Assembly (NCBI GenBank): GCA_012718975.1
Contig: JAAYBF010000121.1
Span: forward strand, 26,534-90,533
DNA: 64,000 nt
DNA from: Solirubrobacterales bacterium
Lineage (GTDB): Bacteria > Actinomycetota > Thermoleophilia > Solirubrobacterales > Thermoleophilaceae
Direction of reading: 5' to 3'
The notes under the pieces are model-generated. The model was not told the DNA's origin. It was given only the letters and a program-made list of their open reading frames with translations, and did not search any database. Below, in pieces: positions 38,808-48,656 of this stretch (position 1 is the first letter of the stretch; each line of letters starts with the position of its first letter). A program made the translations under genes and the position numbers.

Positions 38808-40067
38808 TCACTCGAAGACCTCGTCGATCACGTGGATCGCGCGCGGGCGGGCGCGGACGTAGTCGAGTCGCTCGATCATGTCCACGGCGGCGCGGAAGCG
38901 CGACTCGAGCACGGGGTGCATCACCATCACCAGGCGGGCGTCGTCGCCGATGCCGCGCTGGACGACCGACTTGATCGAGACGCCCTGCAGGCCGAGGATC
39001 TCGGCGACCTGGGCGAGCACGCCCGGCTGGTCGGCGACCTCGACGTGGAGGTAGAAGGCGGAGGCGACGTCGGGGACGACCGGCAGGTCGATCGCGGGCG
39101 GCAGCTGGCCGGCCGGCGGCGTGATCGCCGAGACGACGTCGCCGAGCACCGCCGAGGCGGTCTGGCTGCCGCCCGCCCCCGGCCCCGAGAGCGTGATCTC
39201 GGTGATCGCCGGAGACTCGACGGTGACGGCGTTGAAGGACCCCGACACCGAGGCGAGCGGGTGGCCGCCGTAGAGGAACGCGGGGTAGACGCGCACGGCG
39301 ATCCCGCCGTCGATCCGCTCGGCGCTGCCGATCAGCTTCAGCGACAGGCCGAGCTCGCGGGCGTAGGCGATGTCGTCGGCGGTGACGTGCTCGATCCCCT
39401 CGTAGGGGACGTCGTCGAGCGAGACGGCGGCGCCGAAGGCGAGCCGGGCGAGGATCGCCATCTTGGCGGCGGCGTCCTTGCCGGTGACGTCCTCGGTCGG
39501 GTCGGCCTCGGCGAAGCCGAGCCGCTGGGCCTCGGCGAGCGCCTCGTCGTAGCCGGCGCCGGTCCGCGCCATCGCGGTCAGGATGAAGTTGGTGGTGCCG
39601 TTGACGATCCCGTGGACCCGCTCGATGTGGGCGGCGGCGAGCGACTCGCGGATCACCCGGATCGCCGGCACGACGCCCGCGACGGCGGCCTCGAAGCCGA
39701 GCTGGACGTCGGCGGCGGCCGCGGCCGCGTAGAGCCGCTCGCCGTGCTGGGAGAGCAGCTGCTTGTTGGCGGTCACCACGTGCCGGCCGGCCTCGAGCGC
39801 GCGCAGCACGTAGTCGTCGGTCGGGTCGATGCCGCCCATCACCTCGACGATCAGGTCGCTGCCGGCGAGGATCTCGTCGAAGTCGCCCTCGTCGCGGCGC
39901 AGCACGCCGGAGATCTCGGGCCGGCGGCCGGTGGCGGCGGCGATCGCCTCGGCGCGCTCGCCGAGCAGGTCGTAGAAGGCGCCGCCGACGGTCCCCCGGC
40001 CGAGCAGGCCGACACGGAACGGCGCGCCCTCGCGGCCGCGGCTCTCGCCCGGGCTAGTCGAGCTCAC
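38808..40067 (-). CDS. hom: homoserine dehydrogenase
   Basis: [37 protein letters not shown]-terminal ACT domain. Confidence 0.95.
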   Translation of the reverse strand: MSSTSPGESRGREGAPFRVGLLGRGTVGGAFYDLLGERAEAIAAATGRRPEISGVLRRDEGDFDEILAGSDLIVEVMGGIDPTDDYVLRALEAGRHVVTANKQLLSQHGERLYAAAAAADVQLGFEAAVAGVVPAIRVIRESLAAAHIERVHGIVNGTTNFILTAMARTGAGYDEALAEAQRLGFAEADPTEDVTGKDAAAKMAILARLAFGAAVSLDDVPYEGIEHVTADDIAYARELGLSLKLIGSAERIDGGIAVRVYPAFLYGGHPLASVSGSFNAVTVESPAITEITLSGPGAGGSQTASAVLGDVVSAITPPAGQLPPAIDLPVVPDVASAFYLHVEVADQPGVLAQVAEILGLQGVSIKSVVQRGIGDDARLVMVMHPVLESRFRAAVDMIERLDYVRARPRAIHVIDEVFE

Positions 40068-41382
40068 GCGCCGTCAGGTCGTCGTAGGTCTCGCGCCGCA
40101 CGACGACGCGCGCGTCGCCGTCGCGGCAGAAGATCACCGGCGGGCGCGGCACCGCGTTGTAGTTGCTGGCCATCGCGTGACCATATGCGCCGGTGGCCGG
40201 CATCACCACCACGTCCCCCACGCGCGGCTGCGCGAGCGCCGCCTCCTTGACGAGCACGTCGCCGGACTCGCAGTGCATCCCGACCAGCCGGCACGGCGTC
40301 GTGTCGCCGAAGCGGTCGGCGATCTCGGCCTCGTAGACGGCGTCGTAGAGCATCGGACGGATGTTGTCGGCCATGCCGCCGTCGACGGCGACGTAGGTCC
40401 GCACGCCCGGGATCTCCTTGACGGTGCCGACGGTGTAGAGCGTCACGCCGGCGTTGGCGACCAGCGACCGGCCGGGCTCGCAGAGCACCTTCACGCCGGC
40501 GGGCAGCCGCTCGACCATCTTCTCGGCGAACTCGGCCGCGGTCGGGGGACGCTGGTCGCGCGTGTAGGCGCAGGCGAAGCCGCCGCCCATGTTGACGACC
40601 GGGAACTCGCCGGCGGCGGCGAGCACCTCGCCGAGCGTGTCGTAGACGTCGAGCTCGAAGACCTGGGAGCCGATGTGGGCGTGCAGGCCGCGGACCTCGA
40701 GGCCGGCGCCGGTCGCGCGGTCGAGCGCGGCGGGCAGCTGCGCCAGCGCCAGCCCGAACTTCGAGTCCTCCTGGCCGGTGGCGATCTTGTGGTGGGTGTC
40801 GGGCCGGATGCCCGGGGTGACGCGCAGCAGGACGCGCTGGCGGCGGCCGGCGGCGGCGGCGATCGGCCCGAGCCGGTCGATCTCGTCGAAGGAGTCGACG
40901 ATCACGTGCCCGACGCCGGCGGCGACCGCCTGCTCGAGCTCGCACGCGGTCTTGTTGTTGCCGTGCAGGTAGATCCGCTCGGGGTCGAAGCCGGCGCGCA
41001 GCGCGAGGTGCAGCTCGCCGCCGGAGGCGACGTCGACCGACAGCCCCTCCTCGGCGAAGATCCGCAGCGCCGCGGTGCAGGGGAACGACTTGCTGGCGAA
41101 GAGCACCTCGGAGTCGGCCGCGCGCTCGGCGAACGCGGCGCGGGTGGCGCGCGCCCGCCGGCGCAGGTCGTCCTCGGCGTAGACGTAGGCGGGCGTGCCG
41201 TGCTCGCGCGCCAGCTCGATCACGTCGCAGCCGCCGACCTCGAGCCGGCCGGCCGCGTTGATCCGCGATCCGAGCGGATAGAGATGCCCGACGCCGCCGG
41301 GCAGCGCGTCCGCCTGCCCGGGGTCCGCCACGGCCTGGTCCCCTTCGTCTGCCATCCAGCCGCCGATTATGCCCGACCCCAC
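40054..41382 (-). CDS. lysA: diaminopimelate decarboxylase
   Basis: GTPAYVYAEDDLRRRARATR; FASKSFPC; HGNNKT; CEPGRSLVANAG; CESGDVL. Confidence 0.94.
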   Translation of the reverse strand: MGSGIIGGWMADEGDQAVADPGQADALPGGVGHLYPLGSRINAAGRLEVGGCDVIELAREHGTPAYVYAEDDLRRRARATRAAFAERAADSEVLFASKSFPCTAALRIFAEEGLSVDVASGGELHLALRAGFDPERIYLHGNNKTACELEQAVAAGVGHVIVDSFDEIDRLGPIAAAAGRRQRVLLRVTPGIRPDTHHKIATGQEDSKFGLALAQLPAALDRATGAGLEVRGLHAHIGSQVFELDVYDTLGEVLAAAGEFPVVNMGGGFACAYTRDQRPPTAAEFAEKMVERLPAGVKVLCEPGRSLVANAGVTLYTVGTVKEIPGVRTYVAVDGGMADNIRPMLYDAVYEAEIADRFGDTTPCRLVGMHCESGDVLVKEAALAQPRVGDVVVMPATGAYGHAMASNYNAVPRPPVIFCRDGDARVVVRRETYDDLTARELD

Positions 41383-41511
41383 CTTGCGGGGCCGGTCGGT
41401 GGGCCGGCCCTCCCGGCCGTCCCCGGCTCGACCTCGCCGATGCGGCCGCGTGCCGTCCCCGGCGTCGAGCTCGCGTGGCGCGAGGCGGTGGGCGGCGGCC
41501 GTCGCCGCGCT

Positions 41512-41537
41512 AAACGAGAACGATTCCCGTTTACAGT
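41512..41537 (+). promoter_or_regulatory. Zur-like operator overlapping a leaderless-type promoter
   Basis: AAACGAGAACGATTCCCGTTT imperfect palindrome (41512-41532) followed by TACAGT (41532-41537), 6 nt before the GTG start. Confidence 0.65.
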
Positions 41538-41543
41538 CTGTCC

Positions 41544-42401
41544 GTGGACCCCGCCGCCCTGCCAGCCCCGACCGACCTCGTCGAGCTGCGGTTCATGCGC
41601 ACGGCGCTGGTCGAGCTGGCGCTGCTCGGCGTCGCGGGCGGGCTGCTGGGCGCCTGGATCGTGCTGCGCCGGCTCGCCTTCTTCGCCCACGCGACCGGGA
41701 CCGCCACCTTCCCCGGCCTGGTCGTCGCCGACGCGACCGGCTTCAGCGCGACGCTCGCCGCGCTCGCGGTCGCGCTCGGCTACGCCGGCGGCGTCGAGCG
41801 GGCCGGCCGCGCCGGCCGCGACCCCGGCGACGTCGCGACGGCGCTGCTGCTGGTCGTCGCGCTCGCCGGCGGCGTCGTGCTGGCCAGCGACGTCTTCGAG
41901 TCCGGCGCCGCCGTCGACCGGCTGCTGTTCGGCACCGCGCTCGGCCTCGGCGCCGGCGACCTCTGGATCGCCGCGGGCGCCGCCGCGGCGGCGCTGGCCG
42001 CGACGCTCCTGCTCGGCCGCGCCTGGACGGCGGTCGGCTTCGACGGGGCGGGCGGCGAGGCGCTCGGCGTGCCCGTCCGGACCGCCGACCGGCTGCTGCT
42101 CGGGCTGGTGGCGGTGGCCGCGGTCGCCGCGCTGCCGGCGGTCGGGGCGCTGCTGGTCGCGTCGCTGTTCGTCGTCCCGGCGGCGACGGCGCGGCTGCTG
42201 ACGCGCTCGGTCGGCGGGCTGCTCGCGGCCGCCGTCGCGGTCGCGGTCGTCCAGGGCGCCGCCGGCCTCTACGTCTCGCTCTGGCTCGACGCCCCGCCCG
42301 GCCCGGCGGTCGCCGTCGTCGGCTCCCTCCTCTACGTCGCAGCCGCGCTGGCCACCGCCGCCCGTGCCACCGCCCGCCCCGCCCCGCTGGAGGCCGCGTG
42401 A
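41544..42401 (+). CDS. metal (zinc-type) ABC transporter permease
   Basis: MRTALVELALLGVAGGLLGAWIVLRRLAFFAHATG; ABC-3 family pattern. Confidence 0.88.
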   Translation: MDPAALPAPTDLVELRFMRTALVELALLGVAGGLLGAWIVLRRLAFFAHATGTATFPGLVVADATGFSATLAALAVALGYAGGVERAGRAGRDPGDVATALLLVVALAGGVVLASDVFESGAAVDRLLFGTALGLGAGDLWIAAGAAAAALAATLLLGRAWTAVGFDGAGGEALGVPVRTADRLLLGLVAVAAVAALPAVGALLVASLFVVPAATARLLTRSVGGLLAAAVAVAVVQGAAGLYVSLWLDAPPGPAVAVVGSLLYVAAALATAARATARPAPLEAA

Positions 42402-42414
42402 CCGCCGCACACGC

Positions 42415-42463
42415 ATCGATGTCGACGTTGCGGCGAAATATTCGCCGCAACGTCGACATCGAT
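42415..42463. repeat. palindromic element family 2, copy A
   Basis: ATCGATGTCGACGTTGCGGCGAA-ATA-TTCGCCGCAACGTCGACATCGAT, perfect 23-bp arms. Confidence 0.95.
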
Positions 42464-42477
42464 CAGGAGGCTCGGCG

Positions 42478-43242
42478 GTGACCGCGGCGGTCGCGGCTTC
42501 GGGCCTCGCGGTCGCCTACGGCGGCGGCCGGCCGGCGCTCGAGCGCGTCGAGTTCGAGCTGGCGGCCGGCAGCTCGCTCTGCGTGCTCGGCCCCAACGGC
42601 GGTGGCAAGACGACCCTCTTCCGCGCCCTGACCGGCGAGCTCGCGCCGCTGCGCGGGACCGTGTCGGTCGCCGGCGGCCGACCCGCCTACCTCGCCCAGA
42701 CCGAGCGGACGCGGCTCGACTTCCCGGTCAGCGCGCTCGACGTCGCGCTGATGGGCTCGCTCGCCAACGGCCGCTGGTGGCTGCCGGCGCGCCGCTCCGA
42801 CCGCGCCACCGCACGGGCGGCACTCGACCGCGTCGGGCTCGCCGACCGCGCCGGCGACCGCTTCGGCGAGCTGTCCGGCGGTCAGCGCCAGCGGGTGCTG
42901 CTTGCCCGCGCGATCGTCCAGGACGCGCGCGTGCTGCTGCTCGACGAGCCGCTGGCCGGCGTCGACCCGGCCAGCGCCGAGCGGATCGAGCGGCTCTTCG
43001 GCGAGCTGCGCGACGAGGGACGGGCGCTGCTGGTCTCCACCCACGACGTCGACAGCGCCCGCGCCTTCGACCGCGTGCTCTGCGTCAACCACGACCAGAT
43101 CGCCTTCGGCGCGCCCGCCGACGTGCTGAGCCGCGAGGTGCTCGAGCGGACCTACGGCGCCGAGATCGTCGTCCTCGACGAGCCCGGCCCCGACGGCACG
43201 GTCCGCGCCGTCACCGTCCAGCACCACCACCACGACCACTGA
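42478..43242 (+). CDS. metal (zinc-type) ABC transporter ATP-binding protein
   Basis: VLGPNGGGKTTLFRAL; LSGGQRQRVLLARAIVQDARVLLLDEPLAGVD; His-rich C terminus QHHHHDH. Confidence 0.92.
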   Translation: MTAAVAASGLAVAYGGGRPALERVEFELAAGSSLCVLGPNGGGKTTLFRALTGELAPLRGTVSVAGGRPAYLAQTERTRLDFPVSALDVALMGSLANGRWWLPARRSDRATARAALDRVGLADRAGDRFGELSGGQRQRVLLARAIVQDARVLLLDEPLAGVDPASAERIERLFGELRDEGRALLVSTHDVDSARAFDRVLCVNHDQIAFGAPADVLSREVLERTYGAEIVVLDEPGPDGTVRAVTVQHHHHDH

Positions 43243-44075
43243 TGGACCTGCTCGAGCCGCTCCAGTCGGGGATCGAGCGCCGCGCGCTCGCCGAGGTGGT
43301 GCTGCTCGGCGCGTTCTGCGGCGCCTTCGGCTGCTGGGTGACGACGTTCCGGCTCAGCTATCCCGCCGAGTCGCTCGCGCACGGGCTGCTGCCCGGTCTC
43401 GTCGTTGCGGCGCTGGCCGGCATTCCGCTGCTGCTCGGCGGTGTCGCCGGCGTCGCGGTCGCGGCGCTGGCGGTCGCGGTCGCCGGCCGCGACGCGCGTG
43501 TGGGATCGGACACCGCCACCGCGGTCGCGGTCACCGGCCTGCTCGGACTCGGCAGCCTGCTCGCGCTGACCCCGGACGCCCCGGCGAGGCTCGAGGAGCT
43601 GCTGTTCGGCGACCCGCTCGGGGTGACCGACGGCGACCTCGCCGCCGCGGCCGCGCTGGCGCTCGCGGGGGGCCTCGCCCTGGTGGCGCTGCACCGGCCG
43701 CTGGCGGCGGTCGCCCTCGACGCGGGTGGCGCGCGCTCGCTGGGGATCAGCGCGACGGCCGTCCGCTTCGCCCTGCTGGCGCTGCTTGCGGCGGCGCTCG
43801 CAGTCGCCGTCCAGGGTCTCGGCTCGCTGCTCGTCCTCGCGGTGCTGATCGGCCCCGCGGTCGCCGTCCGCGGCCACTTCTCGACTCCGGGCCGGTCGAT
43901 GGCCGCGGCGGCCGTCGTCGCCGCGCTCGCCGGCGTCGCCGGCATCTACGCCTCCGCATGGCTGGGCACCGCCGCCGGCGCCTCGGTCGCGCTCGCGCTC
44001 TGTGCCGCGGCCGCGCTCGGCGCGCTGGTGCGCGGGGTCGCCGGCCGCCGCGCCGCCGCCTCGCCGTCGCCCTGA
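43242..44075 (+). CDS. second metal ABC transporter permease
   Basis: LLGAFCGAFGCWVTTFRLSYPAESLAHGLLPGLVVA; ABC-3 family pattern; 1-nt overlap with the ATPase stop. Confidence 0.88.
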   Translation: MDLLEPLQSGIERRALAEVVLLGAFCGAFGCWVTTFRLSYPAESLAHGLLPGLVVAALAGIPLLLGGVAGVAVAALAVAVAGRDARVGSDTATAVAVTGLLGLGSLLALTPDAPARLEELLFGDPLGVTDGDLAAAAALALAGGLALVALHRPLAAVALDAGGARSLGISATAVRFALLALLAAALAVAVQGLGSLLVLAVLIGPAVAVRGHFSTPGRSMAAAAVVAALAGVAGIYASAWLGTAAGASVALALCAAAALGALVRGVAGRRAAASPSP

Positions 44076-44180
44076 CCGACGGAACCCGACCGTCCCAGCG
44101 CCCGCCCGACGAATGCCGCACCATGCGCGGGTTTCGGCGGGTCGGTCGCCGTGGCGCCGGTGAACGACGGACGCGGCTGT

Positions 44181-44945
44181 CTAGGCCGGCCGCAGGCCCG
44201 AGCCGGGGCCCGAGCCGCCGCGCAGGCGGGCGAGCCAGATCGCGCCGGCGCCGATCATCACGACGCTGATCAGCTGGGCCTGGCTGAGCCCGATCAGGAC
44301 CGCGTCGTTGCGGCGGATGATCTCGACCAGCAGCCGCTCGAAGCCGGCGAGCACGAGGTAGAGCGCGAACAGCGCGCCGGGCCGGACCCGGTCGCGCAGC
44401 TGCCAGAGCGCGAGCGCGATCAGCCCCATCGCGAGCGTCTCGAAGATCGGCGTCGGGTGGACCTCCTCGGTGGTGGGGACGGTCCCCTCCGGGTAGGCCA
44501 TCCCCCAGGGCATCGACGTCGCGACGCCGTAGTCGCCGTCGCCGGAGAGCTGGCAGCCGACGCGGCCGATCGCGTTGCCGAGCGCCAGCGCCGGCGCGCA
44601 CATGTCGAGCAACGCGAGCTGGAGGAAGCCGCGCCAGCGCGCCCACAGGAGGACCGCGAGCGCCCCGCCGATCACCCCGCCGAGCCAGACCAGGCCGGTG
44701 CCGCCGAACAGCGTGCCGAGCAGGTCGTCGGAGGCGCGGTCCCAGTTCTGCAGGACGTAGTCGATCCGGGCGCCGACGAGGCCGCCGACGAGCGCCGCGA
44801 AGACCATCTCGTAGGCCCAGTCGCGCGGCTTGCCGATCTCCACCAGCCGCCGCGCCACGAGCGCGCCGGACGCGAGGAAGCCGAGCGCGAAGCAGATCCC
44901 GAACGTCTGGAGGGTGATCGGGCCGAGGCTGATCTCCGGCAGCAC
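44181..44945 (-). CDS. lgt: prolipoprotein diacylglyceryl transferase
   Basis: GGLVGARIDYVLQNWD; GNAIGRVGCQLSGDGDYG. Confidence 0.92.
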   Translation of the reverse strand: MLPEISLGPITLQTFGICFALGFLASGALVARRLVEIGKPRDWAYEMVFAALVGGLVGARIDYVLQNWDRASDDLLGTLFGGTGLVWLGGVIGGALAVLLWARWRGFLQLALLDMCAPALALGNAIGRVGCQLSGDGDYGVATSMPWGMAYPEGTVPTTEEVHPTPIFETLAMGLIALALWQLRDRVRPGALFALYLVLAGFERLLVEIIRRNDAVLIGLSQAQLISVVMIGAGAIWLARLRGGSGPGSGLRPA

Positions 44946-45010
44946 GCGGTCACCCTAGCGACCGCCGTCCGGTCACAACTTCGCCGCTGCGGCAAGTAAC
45001 AGGACAGGGG

Positions 45011-45568
45011 ATGGACTACGGGAGGCTGACCGACGACGAGCTGCTCGGCGCGACGCGTGACGATCCGGACGCCTTCGGGGCGTTCTACGAGCGTCACTGC
45101 CGCGGCGTGCTGGCGTTCCTCGCGCGCCGCTGTGGCGACCACGAGACGGCGCTCGACCTGACCGCAGAGGTGTTCGCATCGGCGCTGGCGGCGAGCGGCC
45201 GCTACCGGCCGGGCGAGGCGCCGGCGCGCGTCTGGCTGCTCGGAATCGCCCAGAACAAGCTGGCGGAGCTGCGCCGCGGCCGGGCGCGCGCCGACGCGGC
45301 TCGCCGCCGGCTCGGGATGCCGCGCCTGACCTTCGGCGACGCGGCGCTCGAGCGGGTCGAGGAGGTCCTCGACGCGGCCGGCTCGGGCTACCTCGACGGG
45401 CTCGGCGACCTCCCGCCGGACGAGCGAGCGGCGGTCACCGCGCGGGTGATCGACGAGCGCGGCTACACGGAGGCGGCACAGGAGGCGGGGACAACCGAGG
45501 CGACGCTGCGCAAGAGGGTCAGTCGCGGCCTCGCCAAGCTCGCCCAGCGAGGAGGAGAGACCCAGTGA
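45011..45568 (+). CDS. ECF-type RNA polymerase sigma factor
   Basis: DPDAFGAFYERHCRGVLAFLARRCGDHETALDLTAEVFASAL; C-terminal HTH. Confidence 0.85.
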   Translation: MDYGRLTDDELLGATRDDPDAFGAFYERHCRGVLAFLARRCGDHETALDLTAEVFASALAASGRYRPGEAPARVWLLGIAQNKLAELRRGRARADAARRRLGMPRLTFGDAALERVEEVLDAAGSGYLDGLGDLPPDERAAVTARVIDERGYTEAAQEAGTTEATLRKRVSRGLAKLAQRGGETQ

Positions 45569-46359
45569 ACCGCAGCGACTTCGCACGACAGGACGACCCG
45601 CTGGCCGCGATCGGCGCCTCGCTGACCGCCGCCGCCCACCGCCGCAGCGCCCGCCTGCGCCGCCGCCGCCACGGCCTGTTCGCCGCGGTCGCGACCACCG
45701 CCACGCTCGCGGTGGCGGGTGGCGCGTTCGCCGTGACCGGTACCTCGACCGGCGTTCCCGCCTTGGACCGAGCGATCGGCAACTATGCGGCGGACGACCC
45801 ATGGGAGGGACACGAGGGACCCGGCGGCCCACGGGTACCCGTCGACCGCCGCCCGTACGGTGGCCTGAGCCCGACGATCGACATCCCCCTGCCGGACGGA
45901 CAGCGGGTCGCCGCCGCTGCGTACGAGACCCGGGACGGAATGATCTGCAGCACGATCGTCGACCCCAAGGACACCACGGCGAATCCCAGAGGCGGCTTCG
46001 GGTGCACGAACATCAGGATCCTGAAGAAGTGGCTGCAGGGCGACGGCCCCGCGCACATTCAGGGAGGCGGAGGCTCGCCAGTATCGCCCGAGCGATGGGG
46101 CATTCACGGCGGGATCGCTCGCGGGGACGTCGTCGGCGTGACCGTCGGCGTCGAGGGCGGTCCGCCGATCGACGCTGTCGTCTCGGGCGCGTGGCAGCCC
46201 CCGAGTTGGAACGGCACGCCGCTGCGTGTCTTCTTCGCGGTCCTGCCGAGTCCGCCGCGGGGGGCGATCCGAGCCGAGCGGGACTTCCACCGCTGGTTCC
46301 CGACCGTGCGCAGCGCCCGTCTCGCCGACGGCACGGTCATCGAGACCCCCACGCGCTGA
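45565..46359 (+). CDS. hypothetical single-TM protein, possible anti-sigma/sensor partner
   Basis: 4-nt overlap with sigma gene; TM LFAAVATTATLAVAGGAFAV. Confidence 0.65.
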   Translation: MNRSDFARQDDPLAAIGASLTAAAHRRSARLRRRRHGLFAAVATTATLAVAGGAFAVTGTSTGVPALDRAIGNYAADDPWEGHEGPGGPRVPVDRRPYGGLSPTIDIPLPDGQRVAAAAYETRDGMICSTIVDPKDTTANPRGGFGCTNIRILKKWLQGDGPAHIQGGGGSPVSPERWGIHGGIARGDVVGVTVGVEGGPPIDAVVSGAWQPPSWNGTPLRVFFAVLPSPPRGAIRAERDFHRWFPTVRSARLADGTVIETPTR

Positions 46360-46371
46360 CGAAGCGAGAGT

Positions 46372-46391
46372 TGTGGTGGCTCACCACCACA
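46372..46391. terminator. hairpin between convergent genes
   Basis: TGTGGTGG-CTCA-CCACCACA. Confidence 0.5.
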
Positions 46392-46428
46392 CGGAACGCG
46401 CCTCGGCGGCGCGCCCGCGAGCAGCGGC

Positions 46429-47598
46429 CTAGAGGTAGCCCATCGGGTCCACCGGAGCCCCGCCGACGCGGGTCTCGAAGTGGAGGTGGTCGCCGTAGCA
46501 GTGGCCGGTGCAGCCGATGTAGCCGATCACCTGGCCCTGCTGGACCGAGGCGCCCTGCGAGGTGGCGAAGCTCGACTGGTGGGCGTAGCAGGTGGAGAGC
46601 GAGCCGGTGTGCTGGATGCAGGTGTAGTTGCCGTAGCCGCCGACCCAGCCGAGCAGCACGACGGTGCCGCCGTCGGCCGCGCGGATCGGCGTGCCGGCGG
46701 GCACGGCGATGTCGACGCCGGCGTGCAGGCGGCCCCAACGCTGGCCGAACGGCGAGACCAGCGGGCCGTTGACGGGCCAGATCAGCTGGCCGGTGCCGTG
46801 CTTGATCGGGCCGGCGGGGGTCGAGCCCTGGAGCTGCCCGGTCACGCGCGCGGCGGCCGCCTCGAGCTCCTGGAGATCGCCCTCGAGCTTGGACCGGCTC
46901 GAGCGGACGGCGGCGAGGGTCGTCGAGCGCTCGTTGCGCGCCATCCGCAGCTCGCCCTGCGTGGAGGCGAGCCGGTCGCGCGCGGCGGCGATCTCGTCGC
47001 GCTGCTCGAGCACGGCGACCGCGATCGCCTCCTTGCGCTCCTCGAGCGCGGCGAGCGTCCGCTCCTGCTCGGTCAGCCGCTCCTTGAGCCGCTGGACGTA
47101 GGCGACGACCTTGCGGTCCTGGTCGGAGATCCGCTCGAGGAACTCGGTCCGGTCGAGCAGGTCGGAGAAGCCGTCGGCCTCGAGCACGACGGTGAGCGCG
47201 TCGGGCCGGTCAGCCTTGTAGAGCTCGACGAGCCGCTCGGCGAGCGCGACGCGACCCTCGGCGAGCCGCTTGCGGGCGCGGGCGAGCTTGTCGCGCGCGA
47301 CCTCGAGATCGTCGCGGACCGCGAGCAGCTCGGCGCGTCGCTGGTCGAGCTCGCTCTGCACCGCCCCGAGCCGCTGCTCGGTGCTGTCGATCTGGCCCTC
47401 GAGGCCGCCGATGCGGTCGTTGAGGCCGGAGATCGTCTCGGTGAGCACGCCCTCCTGCTGCTTCTTGTCCTCGACCTGGGCGCGCTTGGCCTCGATCCGC
47501 TCCGACAGCGGCGCCGACTGCCCGGGCAGCGGCGCGAGGACGTATGCCGCGTAGGCGGCCACGCCGAGGACGATCGCGATCGGGAGGTACTTGCGCAT
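46429..47598 (-). CDS. M23 family metallopeptidase with N-terminal coiled coil (murein hydrolase activator-like)
   Basis: RLHAGVDIAVPAGTPIRAADGGTVVLLGWVGGYGNYTCIQHTG; GHCYGDHLHFETR. Confidence 0.93.
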   Translation of the reverse strand: MRKYLPIAIVLGVAAYAAYVLAPLPGQSAPLSERIEAKRAQVEDKKQQEGVLTETISGLNDRIGGLEGQIDSTEQRLGAVQSELDQRRAELLAVRDDLEVARDKLARARKRLAEGRVALAERLVELYKADRPDALTVVLEADGFSDLLDRTEFLERISDQDRKVVAYVQRLKERLTEQERTLAALEERKEAIAVAVLEQRDEIAAARDRLASTQGELRMARNERSTTLAAVRSSRSKLEGDLQELEAAAARVTGQLQGSTPAGPIKHGTGQLIWPVNGPLVSPFGQRWGRLHAGVDIAVPAGTPIRAADGGTVVLLGWVGGYGNYTCIQHTGSLSTCYAHQSSFATSQGASVQQGQVIGYIGCTGHCYGDHLHFETRVGGAPVDPMGYL

Positions 47599-47703
47599 TC
47601 GGAAAGGGGGCCAGCGTCCCGCCGCCTGCGTCGATTGCCGCCGTGTGCAGGCAAATCGACTGGCGGGCCGTCGTCAAGCTAACACGCGTCCCTGCCTGGC
47701 GGC

Positions 47704-47740
47704 GGGGGGTGCAATGGATCGTGCACCCCCCTACTAGACT
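47704..47740 (+). promoter_or_regulatory. inverted repeat plus -10 upstream of htpX
   Basis: GGGGGGTGCA-N8-TGCACCCCCC (47704-47731), TAGACT 47735-47740, ATG 47748. Confidence 0.6.
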
Positions 47741-47747
47741 CAAGGGC

Positions 47748-48656
47748 ATGGCGACTCAGAAGACCTCGTTCGGCCGCGACACGGGCCTCCAGATCCGGAT
47801 GCTGACGACGATGTTCCTGCTGGGTCTGCTGTACGTCGCCTTCGTCGGGGTGCTGTTCGCCGCCGGCGCCAGTGCCGTGCTGATGCTCGTCGTGGTCGGC
47901 GCGCTGACGCTGTCGCAGCTGTTCCTCTCCGACAAGCTGGCGATGGCCTCGATGGGTGCCAAGGAGGTCTCGCCGGAGGAGGCGCCGGGCCTGCACGCGA
48001 TGATCGAGCGCCTCTGCATCCAGGCGGACCTGCCGAAGCCGCGGATCGCCGTCGCCGACACCGACGTCCCGAACGCGTTCGCGATGGGCCGCTCCCAGAA
48101 GAGCGCCACGGTGTGCGCGACGACGGGGGTCATGCGCCGCCTCTCCCCCGCCGAGCTCGAGGGCGTGATGGCCCACGAGCTCGCCCACGTCAAGAACCGC
48201 GACGTGATGATCATGACGATCGCCAGCTTCTTCGCCTCGGTCGCCGCGATGATCATGCAGTTCGCCTTCTTCTTCGGCGGCGACGACGACGAGGGCGGCG
48301 CGCCGGTGCTGCTGATCCTCGCCGCCTCGTTCGCCGTCTACGCGATCTCCTTCTTCCTGATGCTGGCGCTGTCGCGCTACCGCGAGTTCACCGCCGACCG
48401 CGGCGCCGCGCTGATCACCGGCCGGCCGAGCGCGCTCAGCTCGGCGCTGATGAAGATCTCCGGCGCGATGGAGTCGATCCCGCAGCGTGACCTGCGCGCC
48501 GCCGAGGAGATGAACGCCTTCTTCATCGTGCCGGCGCGCGCGAAGGGGGCCCTGCAGGCGCTGTTCGCGACCCACCCGCCGATGGAGCAGCGGATCGAGC
48601 GGCTCAACCAGCTCGAGATCGAGCTGCAGGCGTCGGGCCGGGCGCTCGCCGCCTGA
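47748..48656 (+). CDS. htpX: HtpX-like M48 membrane zinc metalloprotease
   Basis: VMAHELAHVKNRD HExxH; FTADRGAALITG; N-terminal TMs. Confidence 0.93.
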   Translation: MATQKTSFGRDTGLQIRMLTTMFLLGLLYVAFVGVLFAAGASAVLMLVVVGALTLSQLFLSDKLAMASMGAKEVSPEEAPGLHAMIERLCIQADLPKPRIAVADTDVPNAFAMGRSQKSATVCATTGVMRRLSPAELEGVMAHELAHVKNRDVMIMTIASFFASVAAMIMQFAFFFGGDDDEGGAPVLLILAASFAVYAISFFLMLALSRYREFTADRGAALITGRPSALSSALMKISGAMESIPQRDLRAAEEMNAFFIVPARAKGALQALFATHPPMEQRIERLNQLEIELQASGRALAA

